Below are positions 37,578 through 47,865 of a DNA stretch of 64,000 nt, piece after piece. The stretch covers positions 1-64,000 of the forward strand of contig CACJTN010000004.1 of assembly GCA_902596325.1 (NCBI GenBank), in the 5' to 3' direction. Below the pieces are notes generated by a model. That model was not told where the DNA came from, did no database searches, and worked only from the letters and a program-made list of their open reading frames with translations. Source of the stretch: an uncultured Pelagibacteraceae bacterium (lineage in GTDB: Bacteria > Pseudomonadota > Alphaproteobacteria > Pelagibacterales > Pelagibacteraceae). How positions within the stretch are numbered: position 1 is the stretch's first letter; each line of letters starts with the position of its first letter. The position numbers and the translations under genes were made by a program.

Positions 37578-39953
37578 TTATTTTGTCTTAAAGGGTTTAA
37601 AACTAATTAAGAAACTTGGTAATAATGTTAAAACTAATAACATTGCCAAAAGCATAGCTAACCCTGTAAATATTCCAAAATATATTGTTGGTATAAAGTT
37701 TGATAAAACTAAAATTGAAAATCCAAATACAATAGTGATCGAAGTATTTAATATTGCTACACCTACAGTTGAATGACAAGTTTTTACAGTCTTACTATAA
37801 TCACCAGATTTTAAGAATTCCTCTTTAAATCGATAAATATAATGAATACTGTTATCAACTGCAATTCCTATGGTTATTGCAGCAATAGTTATAGTCATCA
37901 TATCTAAAGGAATGTTAAATATACCAATTATTCCTAATATAAAAAATGCAGCAATAAAGTTAGGTATCACACCAATAAGTGCAAGTTTTAAGTTTCTAAA
38001 TAAAATAATAAACATAAAAAAAATACCTAACATTACAAATCCTAAAGTAAGAATTTGAGATTTAAATAAACTTTGCAATAAATTATTAAATATTATTAAT
38101 ACACCAGCTAATTTATATTCATCCTCGCTTAATTTTATTTCATTTTTCAAATCACTATTAATTTTTTTTATTAATTCATTTCTTCTTAAATTTTTATTAG
38201 AGTCTTTTAACCTCAAACTAATTCTTGCTTCAGAGTCATCTATAGATACGTATGGTGTTACAATTTCTCTTTTAATGTTTTCTGGAAGTTTAGTATATAA
38301 AACTCCAATTTCTAATCCACCTAATGGCTTGTTATTATTTAAACTTTCTGCAACTTTTAATATAGAACTGAAAGAGAGCACTTTACCTACGTGATCTAAG
38401 TTCTCTAAATAATTGTGGACTTTATCAATTTTATCAATTTTATCCTTTGTAAACCAGTATTTACTGTTATCCTCATCCTCATCTCCCCAATCGTCATCTT
38501 CATTGGTTTCTTGGCTTTCCTCTTTAGGAAATTTTAATATTACCTCCAAAGGTGTTGTTCCACCCAATTCCTCATCAATTAGTTTCATTCCCTTGTAGAT
38601 TTCTGTATCTTTATCAAAATAATTAATAAAGCTATTTTCGACTTGTAACTTCGAAATACCAAATAAACTCATCACAACTATTGCAGCAGCGGTGGCAAAA
38701 ATTATATTTTTATTTTTTAAAGTATAATTAGATAGAAAATTAGTTATTTTTGATTTTGTGTCTGATTTTAAACCAAATATATTATTATCACTTGATAGAT
38801 TTATAAATGTTGGCAATAAAGTAAATGTTGTAATCATTGATGTTATTAATCCAATGGTCATCATCCAGCCAAAATCAATAACAGGTTTTATTCCACTAAA
38901 AATTAACGATAAAAAAGCACAAATTGTAGTTAATCCTGTATAGAGGATTGGCAAGAACATTTTATTTGTAGCAATTTCTAATATTTTAATTTTACTTTTG
39001 CTTGGAAATTCATTTTTAATTTGAAGAAATCTTGTACTCAAGTGAATATTCATAGCCATTGTAAGAATTAACATTAAAGCTATAAAGTTTGAGGAAATTA
39101 CAGTAACTTTCCAGCCTAACAACCCTAACATACCTAACATAACAACTACTGAAAAAATACAACTAGAAAGTGGAACTATGATCCAAACAATTTTTTTGAA
39201 AACAAACCACAAAGTTGCAATAATAAAAAGCAAAACTCCAATGCCAAAAATGAAAATATCATTTTTTATAAATGACATCATATCGTCAGCAATCATAGGA
39301 ATTCCTCCTAAATATATTTTAGAGTCTTTGCTATAATCTTTTATAACTTTTCTAATCTCTTTAATGTTTTCATGATTTTTCTTCTTTCTAGCGTCTTTGT
39401 ATTTTTCCAATTCTTTAGGGTTTAATATGTTTTTTAAATTTTCATCCTTTTTGATGTAAACAATAATTCCTGATGTTTTCCCGTCTTCACTAATTACAAA
39501 ATTTTTGAATACAGGGCTATTTAATATTTCTTTAAAGCCTCTTTCTCTGTCAATACCATCACTTTTTAAAGTACTAAAATTTTTTAATTTTTCGCTTAAC
39601 GTATCATCAGTACTATTAAGTAATGGCACATCAAGTAAAGTTATAACACTGTGAACCCAATCTAAACTTTGAATTTTATATTTTAAGCTTAATAAGTTAT
39701 TTACAGATTTGTCTGATATCATTTTATCATCTGGGGTGTACGTAAGCACTAAAAATTCACGAGCATTGTATCTTTCATTAATTTCGTTTAAATATTTTAG
39801 ATCAGGATCACCATCTAACAACAAAGTTTCCGATGAAGCATCAAGTCTAAAATCTTTCGAAAAGTATATAGACAAAAATAATATTGATACCAATATCAAG
39901 AGCACTGATTTTGGATTGCCAAGTATGTTATTTTGATAAATTTTAGCTAACAT
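37578..39953 (-). CDS. RND/MMPL-type predicted exporter
   Basis: 791 aa; LRLDASSETLLLDGDPDLKYLNEIN-like start; two blocks of about 5-6 TM segments; MMTITIAAITIGIAVDNSIHYIYRFKEEF. Confidence 0.9.
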   Translation of the reverse strand: MLAKIYQNNILGNPKSVLLILVSILFLSIYFSKDFRLDASSETLLLDGDPDLKYLNEINERYNAREFLVLTYTPDDKMISDKSVNNLLSLKYKIQSLDWVHSVITLLDVPLLNSTDDTLSEKLKNFSTLKSDGIDRERGFKEILNSPVFKNFVISEDGKTSGIIVYIKKDENLKNILNPKELEKYKDARKKKNHENIKEIRKVIKDYSKDSKIYLGGIPMIADDMMSFIKNDIFIFGIGVLLFIIATLWFVFKKIVWIIVPLSSCIFSVVVMLGMLGLLGWKVTVISSNFIALMLILTMAMNIHLSTRFLQIKNEFPSKSKIKILEIATNKMFLPILYTGLTTICAFLSLIFSGIKPVIDFGWMMTIGLITSMITTFTLLPTFINLSSDNNIFGLKSDTKSKITNFLSNYTLKNKNIIFATAAAIVVMSLFGISKLQVENSFINYFDKDTEIYKGMKLIDEELGGTTPLEVILKFPKEESQETNEDDDWGDEDEDNSKYWFTKDKIDKIDKVHNYLENLDHVGKVLSFSSILKVAESLNNNKPLGGLEIGVLYTKLPENIKREIVTPYVSIDDSEARISLRLKDSNKNLRRNELIKKINSDLKNEIKLSEDEYKLAGVLIIFNNLLQSLFKSQILTLGFVMLGIFFMFIILFRNLKLALIGVIPNFIAAFFILGIIGIFNIPLDMMTITIAAITIGIAVDNSIHYIYRFKEEFLKSGDYSKTVKTCHSTVGVAILNTSITIVFGFSILVLSNFIPTIYFGIFTGLAMLLAMLLVLTLLPSFLISFKPFKTK

Positions 39954-39976
39954 TAAATTAGCTTATATAATTAAAA

Positions 39977-41392
39977 TTAATTATTTTGAATATCTTTAAA
40001 TTTTGTAAACATTGGCTCAAATTCAAGAAATACGTTACCTGTTGGACCGTGCCTTTGTTTTCCTACAATTATTTCAGCCATATTAGAGACTTCACTCATT
40101 TTTGCTTGCCATTCAGCATATTCAACTGTAGCAGGTCTTGGTTCTTTTCTCTCAAGATAATATGCTTCTCTATAAACAAACATAACTACATCAGCATCTT
40201 GCTCGATCGATCCAGACTCCCTTAAATCTGCTAATACAGGTTTGTTATTATCTCTTTGCTCTACCGCTCTTGAAAGCTGCGATAATGCTAATACTGGAAC
40301 TGACAATTCTTTTGCTAAAGCCTTCAAGCCTTGTGTGATTTCAGAAATTTCTTGAACTCTTCCATCACGTCTTGAGTTTACAGCAGTCATCAATTGGATA
40401 TAGTCAACTACTATTAAATCTAATCCATAAATTCTTTTCATTCTTCTTGCTCTATTGCACAAAGCAGCAATACTTATTGCTGGTGTTTCATCAATATATA
40501 ACGGAAGTTCTGAAATATCCTTTGAAGTCTCTATAAATTTGTCAAATTGATCCTCTGAAATTCTACCTCTTCTAATATCATTAGATTTTATTCTGGATTG
40601 TTCAGCTAATATTCTGGTAGAAAGCTGTTCAGAAGACATTTCAAGTGAAAAAAATGCTACAGATGTTTTTTTACCATCTTGTTGAAATTTTTTTGCTGCA
40701 TTAAATGCGATATTTGTTGCTAAGGCAGTTTTACCCATCGAAGGTCTTCCAGCAATAATTAATAGGTCAGACTTGTGTAGACCTCCAAGTTTTTCGTCTA
40801 AGTCTCTTAATCCTGTAGGTACTCCAACTATTCCCTCATCATTTTTGTATGCTGTGGAAGCCATATCAATTGTTAACTTTAATGCTTCATCAAACTTGAC
40901 GATTGTATTTGAGAAAGAACCTTTTTCTGCTAGATCAAATAAAGATTTTTCAGAATTTTCTATTATAGTTTGACTATTTATATCGATATCATTTAATTTA
41001 GCAGTATCAATTATTTCTTCAGAGAGTTTTATAAGTTGTCTCTTTACATACAAATCATAAACAATTTTTGAATATTCAATCGCCTGTCTATTCGATGTAG
41101 AAAATTTTGTTATTTTAACTAAATATTCGGGTATATTAATTTTGTCCTCATCATTTTCAAAATGATTTTTTAAAGTTATTGGATTAGCTAACATGCCGCT
41201 ATATATTAATTTTTCTATAGCACTAAATATTCTTTGATGCATTGGATCGTAAAAATTTTTTGAGCTTACAAAAGTATTTATTTCGTCAAATATTTCGTTT
41301 GAAATTAGTATTGATCCAATAATTGACTGCTCTGCTTCAATATTATTAGGCAACTCTTCAATTTTATTTTTAACTAAATCTAGTTGAGCCAT
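39977..41392 (-). CDS. dnaB: replicative DNA helicase
   Basis: LPNNIEAEQSIIGSILI, GLRDLDEKLGGLHKSDLLIIAGRPSMGKTALATNIA, LIVVDYIQLM, LALSQLSRAVEQRDNNKPVLADLRESGSIEQDADVVMFVYR. Confidence 0.97.
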   Translation of the reverse strand: MAQLDLVKNKIEELPNNIEAEQSIIGSILISNEIFDEINTFVSSKNFYDPMHQRIFSAIEKLIYSGMLANPITLKNHFENDEDKINIPEYLVKITKFSTSNRQAIEYSKIVYDLYVKRQLIKLSEEIIDTAKLNDIDINSQTIIENSEKSLFDLAEKGSFSNTIVKFDEALKLTIDMASTAYKNDEGIVGVPTGLRDLDEKLGGLHKSDLLIIAGRPSMGKTALATNIAFNAAKKFQQDGKKTSVAFFSLEMSSEQLSTRILAEQSRIKSNDIRRGRISEDQFDKFIETSKDISELPLYIDETPAISIAALCNRARRMKRIYGLDLIVVDYIQLMTAVNSRRDGRVQEISEITQGLKALAKELSVPVLALSQLSRAVEQRDNNKPVLADLRESGSIEQDADVVMFVYREAYYLERKEPRPATVEYAEWQAKMSEVSNMAEIIVGKQRHGPTGNVFLEFEPMFTKFKDIQNN

Positions 41393-41464
41393 TAATAATT
41401 CAAGATATTAAACTATTAACATAGCATCAAGTATTAATAAAACTTGGGGAAAAAAGTGTATAAG

Positions 41465-41923
41465 TTAAGCTTTTTCTTCCTCGGGAAGAACATTAATAAA
41501 TATGGTAAATTGTACTTCTGTATGTAGAGAAACTATTACTTTAAACTTACCTAAGGATTTGATTTCTTTAGTAGGTTGTATCAAAGAGGATTTAATTTCC
41601 AAATTCTCTTTTGACATAATTAAGTTTGAAATTTCTGTGGGCTTTACTGAACCGTATAATTCTTTATTTTCTGTACTGAGTTTTTTTATGTCATAAGTCT
41701 TATTTTGTATTTTATCTGATATTTCTTTAGCTATCTTTTTTCTTTCTAAATCTTTCTTTCCTAATTCCTTTTTAATTTTATCCACTTCTTCTATATTTTT
41801 CTTTGAAGCAAATAGTGCTTTTTTTTGAGATATAAGATAATTTCTTGCATAACCTCTTTTAACGTCAATTATTTCACCTATAGAGCCTATTTTCCCAATA
41901 TTTTCTAAAAGTATGACCTTCAT
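41465..41923 (-). CDS. rplI: 50S ribosomal protein L9
   Basis: [43 protein letters not shown]. Confidence 0.97.
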   Translation of the reverse strand: MKVILLENIGKIGSIGEIIDVKRGYARNYLISQKKALFASKKNIEEVDKIKKELGKKDLERKKIAKEISDKIQNKTYDIKKLSTENKELYGSVKPTEISNLIMSKENLEIKSSLIQPTKEIKSLGKFKVIVSLHTEVQFTIFINVLPEEEKA

Positions 41924-42189
41924 TATATCAAACCTAGATTTCTAGCTCTTTTAATGGACGTCGATAATTCTCTTTGTTTTTTTTGAGATACTGACGTAAT
42001 TCTTGATGGTAGAATTTTCCCATTTTCAGTTACATATTTTTTTAATAACCTAACATTTTTGTAATCTATCTTTGGAGCTCCTTTACCAGATAATGGACAC
42101 TTTTTTTTAAATTTAAATTTATTTGGTTGAAAAATGCTAAGTTTTGAAAAATTGCTCTGGGACTGTTTTTTTCTATTTTTTTTCATCAT
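41923..42189 (-). CDS. rpsR: 30S ribosomal protein S18
   Basis: [61 protein letters not shown]. Confidence 0.96.
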   Translation of the reverse strand: MMKKNRKKQSQSNFSKLSIFQPNKFKFKKKCPLSGKGAPKIDYKNVRLLKKYVTENGKILPSRITSVSQKKQRELSTSIKRARNLGLI

Positions 42190-42529
42190 TATTTAGTTTG
42201 TCTTGTTTCTCCGTTTTATTAAAAAAATTTTCTTCGAGGTCAAATTTTTTAACTTTAACTGTTAAATACCTTAACAAATTTTTATCTATTTTTTCATTTT
42301 TCTCTAATTCATTAATCATTTTGCCGTGTCCCTCTAGTTTAAAATGTATAAAGTTCCCTTTTTTGTTGTTTTTAATAATATATGACAATTGCATTAAACC
42401 CCAGTCTTCTGTTTTTACAATATTACCATCAAATTTCTCAATAATTTTTGTATATTTCTCTTTTAACTGGTTGATTTGATTTTGCGTTGTATCTTGTCTA
42501 GCTACAATTGTATGTTCGTATAAATTCAT
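42173..42529 (-). CDS. rpsF: 30S ribosomal protein S6
   Basis: [30 protein letters not shown]...[29 protein letters not shown]. Confidence 0.95.
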   Translation of the reverse strand: MNLYEHTIVARQDTTQNQINQLKEKYTKIIEKFDGNIVKTEDWGLMQLSYIIKNNKKGNFIHFKLEGHGKMINELEKNEKIDKNLLRYLTVKVKKFDLEENFFNKTEKQDKLNNDEKK

Positions 42530-42616
42530 ATTTATTCTTTTATAAAAAATGAGGATATACTATTATAATTCTTTAATTACAATACTTAAAAATATATAAA
42601 ATTTAGATTATTTTAA

Positions 42617-43543
42617 ATGTTTTCAGTTATTTTTCCCGGTCAAGGCTCTCAAAGTGTAGGTATGGCTAATGAATTATATAATAAATTTGAGACATTCAAA
42701 ATAAATTTTAAAAAAGCTGATGATCTATTAAATTATCAACTATCAAAAATTATACTCGAGGGTCCAGCTGATAAATTAAATTTAACGGAGAATACTCAAC
42801 CTGCAATTTTTTTAATTAGTTATTCAATTTTTCAAGTAATAAAAAATGAATTCGAAATTAATTTGAATGATGCTAAATATTTTGCAGGACATTCATTAGG
42901 AGAATACACAGCTCTTACGTGTTCTGGAGTGCTAAGTTTTGAAAATACAATTAAAATTTTAAAATTAAGAGGAAAAGCCATGCAAGAGGCAGTACCCAAA
43001 GGAGAAGGTGGAATGATAGCGGTTCTTGGATCAGAATTGGAAATATTAGAAGATATAATTAATAAAAAAAAAAATGAGTTTAAATGTTTTATTGCAAATG
43101 ATAATTCAAACGGCCAAATAGTTTTAAGTGGAACAATTAGTAATATTGAAAAATTATCGATATATTTAAATTCTTTAAATATAAAAAATATTAAATTAAG
43201 TGTTAGCGCACCTTTTCATTGTGAATTAATGAAAACCGCTACAGAATTGATGAGAAATGAGTTGGCAAAAATAGTTTTTAAAGAATTTCAAACATCTTTA
43301 ATTTCAAATGTTACTGCACAGGAAATTGATGATAATTTACTTATTCGTGATTTACTGATTCGTCAAATAGAAAGTAGAGTGAGATGGAGAGAAAGTGTTA
43401 ATTTTATGATAAAAAATGGTGTTAACAATTTTATTGAAATAGGACCGGGCAAAGTATTATCAGGATTAGTAAAAAGAATTGACAAAAAAGTAAAAGTGAG
43501 TGCAATTAATAGTGAAGAAGATATAAACAAAATTAAAATTTAA
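42617..43543 (+). CDS. fabD: malonyl-CoA:ACP transacylase
   Basis: FSVIFPGQGSQSVGMANELY, YFAGHSLGEYTALTCSGVLSF, SAPFHCELM. Confidence 0.96.
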   Translation: MFSVIFPGQGSQSVGMANELYNKFETFKINFKKADDLLNYQLSKIILEGPADKLNLTENTQPAIFLISYSIFQVIKNEFEINLNDAKYFAGHSLGEYTALTCSGVLSFENTIKILKLRGKAMQEAVPKGEGGMIAVLGSELEILEDIINKKKNEFKCFIANDNSNGQIVLSGTISNIEKLSIYLNSLNIKNIKLSVSAPFHCELMKTATELMRNELAKIVFKEFQTSLISNVTAQEIDDNLLIRDLLIRQIESRVRWRESVNFMIKNGVNNFIEIGPGKVLSGLVKRIDKKVKVSAINSEEDINKIKI

Positions 43544-44277
43544 TGATTGATTTTAAAAATAAAAAAATATTAATTACGGGTGCAACTGGAGGTATTGGAT
43601 ATTCTTTAGTTGAAAAATTTAATTTATTAGGCGGATCAATATTAGCAACAGGAACTAATGAGGATAAGCTTGATGATTTAAAAAAAAAATATTCAAAAAT
43701 AAAAACCATAAAATTTGATATATCTAAACATGAAGAAATTGAAAATATGATTGATAAAGCTACATCCGAATTGGATGGTTTAGATATATTAATAAATAAT
43801 GCTGGTATTACGAGTGATAATTTATCTCTTAGAATGAAAAAGGATGAATGGGAAAATGTTGTTAATATTAATCTAAGCTCAACTTTTTACTTCTGTAAAT
43901 TCGCAATAAAAAAAATGTTAAAAAATAAATACGGTAGGATTATTAATATAACCTCTATTGTTGGTCATACAGGAAATTTGGGTCAATCAAACTATTCTGC
44001 TTCTAAAGCAGGTATAATTGGGATGTCTAAAAGTCTGGCAGTTGAGTACGCAAAAAAAAATATAACTATAAATTGCGTTTCACCTGGTTTTATAGAAACA
44101 AAAATGACTGACAAAATATCTGAGGATATGAAAAGCATTTTAATTTCTAGAATACCAATGAACAAATTGGGCACAGGTTTAGATGTATCAAATACAGTTG
44201 CATTTTTGTCATCTGACGCAGCATCTTATATAACTGGAGAAACAATTCATGTTAATGGCGGAATGTATATGGCTTGA
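43543..44277 (+). CDS. fabG: 3-oxoacyl-ACP reductase
   Basis: KKILITGATGGIGYSLVEKF, NNAGITSDNLSLRMKKDEWENVVNINLSSTF, GNLGQSNYSASKAGIIGMSKSLAVEYA. Confidence 0.96.
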   Translation: MIDFKNKKILITGATGGIGYSLVEKFNLLGGSILATGTNEDKLDDLKKKYSKIKTIKFDISKHEEIENMIDKATSELDGLDILINNAGITSDNLSLRMKKDEWENVVNINLSSTFYFCKFAIKKMLKNKYGRIINITSIVGHTGNLGQSNYSASKAGIIGMSKSLAVEYAKKNITINCVSPGFIETKMTDKISEDMKSILISRIPMNKLGTGLDVSNTVAFLSSDAASYITGETIHVNGGMYMA

Positions 44278-44311
44278 CAAACTTTATTAATAATTTAATA
44301 AAAGGATTAGT

Positions 44312-44551
44312 ATGTCTAATGAAATTTCAAATAAAGTAAAAAAAATAGTCGCTGACCACTTAGGAATAGACGAAGCTAAAGTTACTGATCAATCCAGCTT
44401 CATAGATGACTTAGGTGCAGATAGTTTAGATACAGTTGAGCTTGTAATGGCATTTGAAGAAGAGTTTGGTTCAGAAATATCTGATAGCGAGGCTGAGAAA
44501 ATTCTTACTGTTGGTGATGCTATAAAATTTATAGAAAACAAAGCAAACTAA
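44312..44551 (+). CDS. acpP: acyl carrier protein
   Basis: [46 protein letters not shown]. Confidence 0.98.
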   Translation: MSNEISNKVKKIVADHLGIDEAKVTDQSSFIDDLGADSLDTVELVMAFEEEFGSEISDSEAEKILTVGDAIKFIENKAN

Positions 44552-44560
44552 ATTTTTTAC

Positions 44561-45193
44561 ATGTCATCAGAAAATGACGGAGCAATTATAATATTATCTT
44601 CCCCGTCAGGTGCAGGAAAAACTACACTTGTTAAAAAACTTAGTTCAATAGAAAATTTCGAGATATCTATTTCCTATACAACAAGAATCCCCAGATTAAA
44701 TGAAGTAAATGGAAAAGACTATTACTTTGTAAACACCAACGATTTTAATGATTTAATTAAAAAAAATGAATTATTAGAGTATGCGGAAGTATTTAGTAAT
44801 TTTTATGGTTCATCCAAAAAAAAAGTTATTGATAATTTAAAACTTGGTAAAAATGTTATTTTTGATATTGATTGGCAAGGCACTAAACAAATAAAAGAAA
44901 AAAAATTAAATTTTAAATTAATTTCTATTTTTATATTACCCCCATCTAAAAAAACTTTAATTAATAGACTTTCAGAACGAGAAAATAATAACGAAAATGT
45001 AATTAATGAACGAATGAAAAAATTTGAAACTGATGTAAAGCATTGGGTTGATTATGATTTTGTAGTTATAAATGATGAATTAGAAACATGTTTTAATGAA
45101 TTAAAAAATATAATTACGAAAATCTTAAATAATCAATTGTTTAAAATTGATAATAAAAAAATTCAAAATCACGTTGAAAATTTGCTTAGTTGA
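44561..45193 (+). CDS. gmk: guanylate kinase
   Basis: GAIIILSSPSGAGKTTLVKKL, ISYTTRIPRLNEVNGKDYYFV, FDIDWQGTKQIKE. Confidence 0.96.
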   Translation: MSSENDGAIIILSSPSGAGKTTLVKKLSSIENFEISISYTTRIPRLNEVNGKDYYFVNTNDFNDLIKKNELLEYAEVFSNFYGSSKKKVIDNLKLGKNVIFDIDWQGTKQIKEKKLNFKLISIFILPPSKKTLINRLSERENNNENVINERMKKFETDVKHWVDYDFVVINDELETCFNELKNIITKILNNQLFKIDNKKIQNHVENLLS

Positions 45194-45969
45194 TTTTCAT
45201 ATTCGCAACAAATTTTGTAGTAAGTTTCTGGACTTAATTTTTGAGGTCTATCGTTTAAATTTATTCGGAATTTTTCAGAAATTTTATTAATATCTTTAAA
45301 AAGAATTCTTAAGGGTTTTTTTATCATTTTTCTTCTAAACCCAAAAAATACTTTTGTAATATATTCTAAATTTTGTATCTCTTTTAATTTTGTATATTTT
45401 TTTTTGGGAGAAAACTCCAATAAGGAACTTTGTACTTTAGGTTTTGGATAGAAACAATTTGGGCTTATATCTTTGATTTTTCTTATATTTAGTTTCCACT
45501 GAGATATGATTGATATTCTGCTATAATTTTTAGTATTTTGTTTTGCGATTATTCTTTCAGCTACCTCTTTTTGAAACATAAATACTAATTTATCATAATA
45601 AAAACTTTCATTACTTTTTATTATTTTGATCAGTATTTCCGATGCAACATTATATGGAAGGTTGCCAAATATAGACAAATTTTTATAATTTTTTTCGATT
45701 ATAGATAAATCTAAAAAATCCTTATTTATTACTTCTACCTTGCCATTGAATTTATTTTTTAAATTTTGGCTTAAATTTTTATCTTTTTCAACTAAAATCA
45801 TCCTTTGAGGTCTCTTTAAAATTAGTTTTTCAGTTAAATTGCCTGTACCGGGTCCGATTTCTAAAATTGTAGAATTTTTATTTATGTTAGCTAAATTAGT
45901 TATTATATTAATTATATTATCATCAACCAAAAAATTTTGACCTAGACTTTTTTTTGGCTTTAATTTCAC
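45169..45969 (-). CDS. rsmA: 16S rRNA dimethyladenosine transferase
   Basis: KPKKSLGQNFLVDDNIINII, ILEIGPGTGNLTEKLI, IFGNLPYNVASEILIKII. Confidence 0.96.
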   Translation of the reverse strand: MKLKPKKSLGQNFLVDDNIINIITNLANINKNSTILEIGPGTGNLTEKLILKRPQRMILVEKDKNLSQNLKNKFNGKVEVINKDFLDLSIIEKNYKNLSIFGNLPYNVASEILIKIIKSNESFYYDKLVFMFQKEVAERIIAKQNTKNYSRISIISQWKLNIRKIKDISPNCFYPKPKVQSSLLEFSPKKKYTKLKEIQNLEYITKVFFGFRRKMIKKPLRILFKDINKISEKFRINLNDRPQKLSPETYYKICCEYENQLSKFST

Positions 45970-46937
45970 AAACTTCTCTCGAAAAAAAGGATGGATTGTA
46001 TTATTGATGTTGGATCAGATATATTTTTAGATATCATTTTCTCATTAGGCCCGTGATCAGGTGAAACTCTAACAAAAGGTAGACCGGCTGTTATATTTAT
46101 TGCATTGAATTTAAAAATAGATTTTATCGGCGTTAATACTTGATCATGATACATGCCAATTACTAAATCAAACTTATTATAATTTGGACTAATAAAAAAA
46201 GTATCCGATGAGAATGGTCCACTAATCTTTATACCATTTTTTTTTAAATTTTTAATTGAAGGTAATATTATTTTATCTTCCTCACTATAACTATCTGTTG
46301 TTTCGCAATGAGGATTTAATCCCAAAACAGCAATATTAGGATTTTTTTTTAAAAACTTCTTATAAAATTTATTTATCAATTTTATTTTATCTTTTATATT
46401 TTTTTTTGTGATTTTATTATTTACAAACTTTATAGGTACGTGGGTAGTAATTGGACTTACACTTAATTTTCTGTTGTATATTATCATAGCAACATTATTT
46501 GACGATGTTTTGTATTTTAAATATTCTGTTATGCCTGAGAATGACTTCTTTAAAAATTTTTTTTTGCTAATTGGACCATTTAGCAAACCAATAGCTTGTT
46601 TTTTTTTTAACAATTTTATTGCTGTATTAAATGAATTTTCTATATAATCATTAGATTTGTTAAAAATTTTTTGGAATGGTTTTCTGACGTCTAAATCAAC
46701 GTTAATTATATTTATATTCTTGTTATTTTTTATTAATTTAATTTTATCCTCAATTATTTCATTCGTATTATAGTTATAGTTAAAATAATTTAATTGTTTT
46801 TTTATAAGTTTTGCTGATCCAATTAGAATGATTGGTCTTTTAATTTTTTTTCTTAACTTTTTATATGCTTTTAAAAAAATTTCTATAAACACGCTTCTAG
46901 GTTCACCTAGTACTATTAATAAAGGTTTATAATTCAT
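45966..46937 (-). CDS. pdxA: 4-hydroxythreonine-4-phosphate dehydrogenase
   Basis: GITEYLKYKTSSNNVAMIIYNRKLSVSPITTHVPIKFV, VLGLNPHCETTDSYSEEDKIILPSI, GMYHDQVLTPIKSIFKFNAINITAGLPFVRVSPDHG. Confidence 0.94.
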   Translation of the reverse strand: MNYKPLLIVLGEPRSVFIEIFLKAYKKLRKKIKRPIILIGSAKLIKKQLNYFNYNYNTNEIIEDKIKLIKNNKNINIINVDLDVRKPFQKIFNKSNDYIENSFNTAIKLLKKKQAIGLLNGPISKKKFLKKSFSGITEYLKYKTSSNNVAMIIYNRKLSVSPITTHVPIKFVNNKITKKNIKDKIKLINKFYKKFLKKNPNIAVLGLNPHCETTDSYSEEDKIILPSIKNLKKNGIKISGPFSSDTFFISPNYNKFDLVIGMYHDQVLTPIKSIFKFNAINITAGLPFVRVSPDHGPNEKMISKNISDPTSIIQSILFFERSL

Positions 46938-47859
46938 AAATAAAAATATTTTTTTTCAATTTATTAAATAAATTAATTGAATATTGGTTTAACTGTCTGT
47001 CTGTTTCTTTTTGAATTAAAATTTCAGTCTCCTTATCTAAATCAATTTCAGATTTAATTTTCCTCTTATTATCCAATTTTATTATTAAATAGCTATTACC
47101 AACCGGTATATAATTTGTTAAACCTCCAATTTCAATTTCGTCTAGTTGATTAGTTATTTTTTCTGATAATTGTAATTTATTAACCCATCCTATTTCTCCA
47201 CCAAATTTCGATGTATCAGATACACTATAGATATTGGCTGCGTTTTCAAAACCAGTACTTTTTATAGTATTTTTTATATCTAAATATTTTTTTTCTAAAT
47301 TCTCATTTTCCTCAAGATTAAATAATATTTCTTTTAAAAAATATTCATCAATAAAGACTTTATTTTTAAAATCATTTAAAACTTTTTTTTTCAAATCTTT
47401 TTTATTTATTGATATTTTGTTATTGTATCTATCGTATATTAATTTGTTCCAAAATAGCTCAACTCTAATTTTAAATTTTACCTGTTTTAAACTTAAGTTA
47501 AATAATGAAAAATGTTTTTCAATATTTTCTAAGTCATTTATTCCGAGTCTTTTGTTTATTTCTTTTAACACAATATCATCTACCTCTTTTGTATTCTCAT
47601 CAATTTTAAAATATTTTTTCAACTCTAAGTACTTTATTTTTTCTTTAATTATTGATCTGATTGCAATTTGATTGAGTTTATTTTTTTCTAAGGATGTTAA
47701 GTTATTGTTTAGTGAGACTAAATAATTTAATTCATCTATTACATCTTGATTGGTAATTATTTCATTTTCTAGCTTATAAAGTATTTTTATTTCGCTAGCT
47801 TTTGCAAAGTTAACAAAACTTAAAGCAACTATTGAAAAAAAAATTAATAGTTTTTTCAT
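46927..47859 (-). CDS. surA: SurA-like periplasmic peptidyl-prolyl isomerase/chaperone
   Basis: Signal peptide; IKILYKLENEIITNQDVIDELNYL; SVSDTSKFGGEIGWVNKLQLSEKITNQL (parvulin-like); located between pdxA and lptD. Confidence 0.85.
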   Translation of the reverse strand: MKKLLIFFSIVALSFVNFAKASEIKILYKLENEIITNQDVIDELNYLVSLNNNLTSLEKNKLNQIAIRSIIKEKIKYLELKKYFKIDENTKEVDDIVLKEINKRLGINDLENIEKHFSLFNLSLKQVKFKIRVELFWNKLIYDRYNNKISINKKDLKKKVLNDFKNKVFIDEYFLKEILFNLEENENLEKKYLDIKNTIKSTGFENAANIYSVSDTSKFGGEIGWVNKLQLSEKITNQLDEIEIGGLTNYIPVGNSYLIIKLDNKRKIKSEIDLDKETEILIQKETDRQLNQYSINLFNKLKKNIFIYEL

Positions 47860-47865
47860 GCTATA

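Noticed and set aside
42144-42479. 111-aa plus-strand ORF (Ser/Phe-rich)
   Set aside because: Antisense of rpsF/rpsR; homopolymeric hydrophobic composition expected from the complement of Lys/Glu-rich genes.
47234-47671. 145-aa plus-strand ORF
   Set aside because: Antisense of surA; Phe/Ser/Lys low complexity, no independent evidence.
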